Assembly (NCBI GenBank): GCA_029266815.1
Contig: JAQSWC010000075.1
Span: 1-7,798 of the forward strand
Direction of reading: 5' to 3'
DNA length: 7,798 nucleotides
Source: Paucimonas sp.
Lineage (GTDB): Bacteria; Pseudomonadota; Gammaproteobacteria; Burkholderiales; Burkholderiaceae_D
Part shown: in pieces, positions 5,958 through 7,798 of the stretch
Layout of the letters: each line of letters begins with the position of its first letter
How positions within the stretch are numbered: the first letter of the stretch is position 1
The notes under the pieces: generated by a model
Told to the model about the DNA's origin: nothing
Seen by the model: the letters and a program-made list of their open reading frames with translations, nothing else
Databases searched by the model: none
Program-made: the position numbers and the translations under genes

Positions 5958-7418
5958 ATGCAATATTTTTCCACGCGCGGTCGTGCCGCGGCGCAGTCTT
6001 TTTCCCAAATCCTTCTCGGCGGCCTGGCGCCTGACGGCGGCCTCTACTTGCCGACCGAGTATCCGAAAGTCTCGGACGCCGAGCTGAATGCCTGGCGCAA
6101 GCTCTCCTATGCGGATCTTGCCCTCGAGGTGCTGAAGAAATTCGCGACCGATATTCCGGTATCCGATCTGAAGGCGCTGACGCACAAGACCTATGCCGCT
6201 GACGTCTACCGCAATGCGCGCAAGGACGAAGATGCCTCGCAGATCACGCCTCTGCGAGTGCTGGAAGACGGGCAGAAAGGCAAGCTCGTTCTGCAAGCTC
6301 TGTCGAACGGGCCGACGCTGGCCTTCAAGGACATGGCGATGCAGTTGCTCGGCAATCTGTTCGAGTACACGCTGGCCAAGCAGAATGCCGAGTTGAACAT
6401 TTTCGGCGCGACCTCAGGCGATACAGGCAGCGCGGCCGAATACGCGATGCGCGGCAAGAAGGGCATCCGCGTCTTCATGCTGTCGCCACACAAGAAGATG
6501 AGCGCCTTCCAGACAGCGCAGATGTTCAGCCTGCAGGATCCGAACATCTTTAATATCGCCGTCGAAGGCGTGTTCGACGATTGCCAGGACATGGTGAAAG
6601 CCGTTTCCAACGATCTCGATTTCAAGACCCGCCACAAGATCGGCACGGTCAACTCCATCAACTGGGCACGCGTGGTGGCTCAGGTGGTGTACTACTTCCG
6701 CGGCTATCTGGCAGCGACTACTTCCAACGACCAGAAGGTCTCCTTCACCGTCCCTTCTGGCAACTTCGGCAACATCTGTGCCGGTCACATTGCGCGCATG
6801 ATGGGCCTGCCGATCGACAAGCTAGTGGCCGCCACCAACGAGAACGACGTTCTCGACGAATTCTTCCGCACCGGGAGTTATCGCGTTCGCAAGTCGGCCG
6901 AGACGTATCACACCAGCAGTCCGAGCATGGACATCAGCAAGGCCTCGAATTTCGAACGTTTCGTGTTCGACTTGCTGGATCGCGACGCCGAGCGCGTGCG
7001 CACCTTGTTCCATAAAGTCGAAACGCAGGGCGGCTTCGATCTCTCCGGTAAACCGGGCAGCGACGGCGACGAATTCAAGCGCGTGGCGCAATTCGGTTTT
7101 CTGTCGGGCAAATCGGTGCATGCCGACCGCGTGAATACCATAAAGGATATCTACGAAAAGTACGGCGTGATGATCGATACGCATACTGCCGACGGCGTGA
7201 AGGTCGCGCGCGAGCATCTGACGCCGGGCGTCCCGATGATCGTGCTGGAAACGGCGCTGCCGGCCAAGTTCAATGAGACCATACGTGAGGCACTTGGATG
7301 CGACGCAGAACGCCCGAGCGGCTTCGAGAATATCGAGGCATTGCCGCAGCGTTTCGACGTCATGCCCGCCAACGTCGATCTGGTCAAGACTTTCATTGCC
7401 GGGCATACCGGCCTTTAA
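5958..7418 (+). CDS. thrC: Threonine synthase
   Basis: Threonine synthase is a cytoplasmic PLP enzyme that converts O-phospho-L-homoserine and water to L-threonine and phosphate, the last step of threonine synthesis. From the ATG at 5958 the protein is 486 residues, normal for the long gammaproteobacterial/betaproteobacterial form. The N-terminus MQYFSTRGRAAAQSFSQILLGG with LAPDGGLYLP is the family start. PLP binds Lys124 in GPTLAFKDMAMQ (118-129). ATSGDTGSAA (151-160) and SGNFGNICAG (267-276) hold substrate and cofactor phosphate, and TVNSINWARVVAQVVYYF (230-247) is also conserved. The frame is open to an ATG at 5871, but those 29 extra residues are not family-like and overlap the TATAAT box. 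There is no Shine-Dalgarno before 5958; instead a 15-base pyrimidine run (5940-5954) precedes it. moeA follows 35 bases later. Homoserine dehydrogenase (hom), often directly upstream in related bacteria, is absent here. Confidence 0.96.
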   Translation: MQYFSTRGRAAAQSFSQILLGGLAPDGGLYLPTEYPKVSDAELNAWRKLSYADLALEVLKKFATDIPVSDLKALTHKTYAADVYRNARKDEDASQITPLRVLEDGQKGKLVLQALSNGPTLAFKDMAMQLLGNLFEYTLAKQNAELNIFGATSGDTGSAAEYAMRGKKGIRVFMLSPHKKMSAFQTAQMFSLQDPNIFNIAVEGVFDDCQDMVKAVSNDLDFKTRHKIGTVNSINWARVVAQVVYYFRGYLAATTSNDQKVSFTVPSGNFGNICAGHIARMMGLPIDKLVAATNENDVLDEFFRTGSYRVRKSAETYHTSSPSMDISKASNFERFVFDLLDRDAERVRTLFHKVETQGGFDLSGKPGSDGDEFKRVAQFGFLSGKSVHADRVNTIKDIYEKYGVMIDTHTADGVKVAREHLTPGVPMIVLETALPAKFNETIREALGCDAERPSGFENIEALPQRFDVMPANVDLVKTFIAGHTGL

Positions 7419-7453
7419 GTTTCCCTAGTTGCCTTTGAGCGTAACGAATCGGC

Positions 7454-7798
7454 ATGACTGAAAAGCAAACCAGATTGTCTGCAAAGGAAGCACTGGATTT
7501 GCTTCTTGCTTCCGCACGCCTGGTCCGGGAAACGGAGACTGTGCCGACGCTTGACGCGCTGGGCCGCGTGCTCGCAGCACCTCTGCAATCACAGATCGAT
7601 GTGCCGGGCAGCGACAACTCGCAGATGGACGGTTACGCAGTCCGGGCTGTAGATTGCGCCGGCGGAGCGACAACTCTCCCTGTTTCCCAACGCGTCGCGG
7701 CAGGCCATGTGCCAGAGCCGCTGCTGCCGGGCACTGCTGCTCGTATCTTCACCGGAGCTTCGATTCCCGAAGGTGCCGATGCCATCGTGATGCAGGAG
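7454..7798 (+). CDS. moeA: Molybdopterin molybdotransferase MoeA, 3' end missing
   Basis: MoeA is a cytoplasmic enzyme that inserts molybdate into adenylylated molybdopterin, a late step of molybdenum cofactor synthesis. Only the first 115 residues are in the window; the frame is open to the right edge. The start MTEKQTRLSAKEALDLLLA fits the usual N-terminus, where the ALDLLL helix precedes TLDALGRVLAAPL (32-44). The two diagnostic motifs are DNSQMDGYAVR (54-64), close to the family form DNSAMDGYAVR, and RIFTGASIPEGADAIVMQE (97-115), which forms the part of the active-site region made by the N-terminal domains. The ATG at 7454 has no strong ribosome site (TTGAGCG lies upstream). It follows thrC by 35 bases on the same strand, a pairing seen in many Burkholderiales, and is probably co-transcribed. 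The symbol is by family; paralogous moeA copies are common in this group. Confidence 0.93.
   Translation, partial: MTEKQTRLSAKEALDLLLASARLVRETETVPTLDALGRVLAAPLQSQIDVPGSDNSQMDGYAVRAVDCAGGATTLPVSQRVAAGHVPEPLLPGTAARIFTGASIPEGADAIVMQE

Noticed and set aside
3972..5967. The same ten bases ATGCAATATT at the start of both the wrbA-like gene (minus strand) and thrC (plus strand)
   Set aside because: Both encode MQY followed by a Phe or Ser codon, as expected for each family, and upstream sequences differ. I take it as chance rather than a shared control element.
6822..7406. A 194-residue open frame antisense to thrC
   Set aside because: It lies wholly within the conserved thrC gene, has no ribosome site or family features, and is explained by codon bias on the other strand.
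7398..7412. Hairpin GCCGG-GCATA-CCGGC at the thrC stop, followed by CTTTAAGTTT, as a terminator
   Set aside because: The stem is only 5 base pairs and the T tract is broken. It is at best a weak attenuator, and thrC-moeA co-transcription remains more likely.
1..7798. CRISPR array, toxin-antitoxin pair, phage genes, insertion sequence or other defence-type system
   Set aside because: No regular repeats, no transposase or integrase motifs and no small toxin-like gene pairs were seen. Apart from the partial first gene, the window is ordinary chromosomal content.

Overview
The window looks like chromosomal DNA from a betaproteobacterium, most likely order Burkholderiales and possibly Oxalobacteraceae. 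This rests on protein style, on GC of about 62% in the rows I counted outside the first gene, and on the gene set (YihY/BrkB with a long C-terminal tail, DUF2069, WrbA-like flavoprotein, threonine synthase followed by moeA). I recognise families but have no database match, so the genus is a guess. Coding density is very high. No stretch above 135 bases lacks a gene, and I see no tRNA, rRNA, CRISPR array, insertion sequence or long repeat.

Layout: (1) Positions 1-1095, plus strand: the 3' part of a GNAT/FemAB-like (BioF2-type) acetyltransferase whose start lies left of the window. It is more AT-rich than the rest. (2) Positions 1113-3981, minus strand: a compact four-gene unit, read right to left: WrbA-like NAD(P)H:quinone oxidoreductase, DUF2069 membrane protein, FAD-linked 2-hydroxyacid (D-2-hydroxyglutarate/D-lactate type) dehydrogenase, and a secreted DUF4124 protein. 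The first two junctions are 8-base stop/start overlaps of the same form; the third is a 17-base gap with a Shine-Dalgarno sequence. (3) Positions 3982-4035: a short divergent promoter region with overlapping -10 elements on the two strands. (4) Positions 4036-5822, plus strand: a YihY/BrkB-family inner-membrane protein followed after 14 bases by a stand-alone CBS-pair protein. (5) Positions 5823-5957: a 135-base gap with a -10 element and short hairpins. (6) Positions 5958-7798, plus strand: threonine synthase (thrC), then after 35 bases the start of moeA, cut by the right edge.

By inference, the minus-strand unit combines two redox flavoenzymes with a small membrane protein and an exported protein. 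The plus-strand genes cover an envelope membrane protein with a nucleotide-sensing partner, the last step of threonine synthesis, and molybdenum cofactor assembly. I do not see a convincing undescribed system. The most useful observations are the divergent promoter with a probably leaderless wrbA-like gene, the paired 8-base overlaps, the SD-less pyrimidine-rich thrC leader, the lack of hom directly before thrC, and the compositional change at the left edge.
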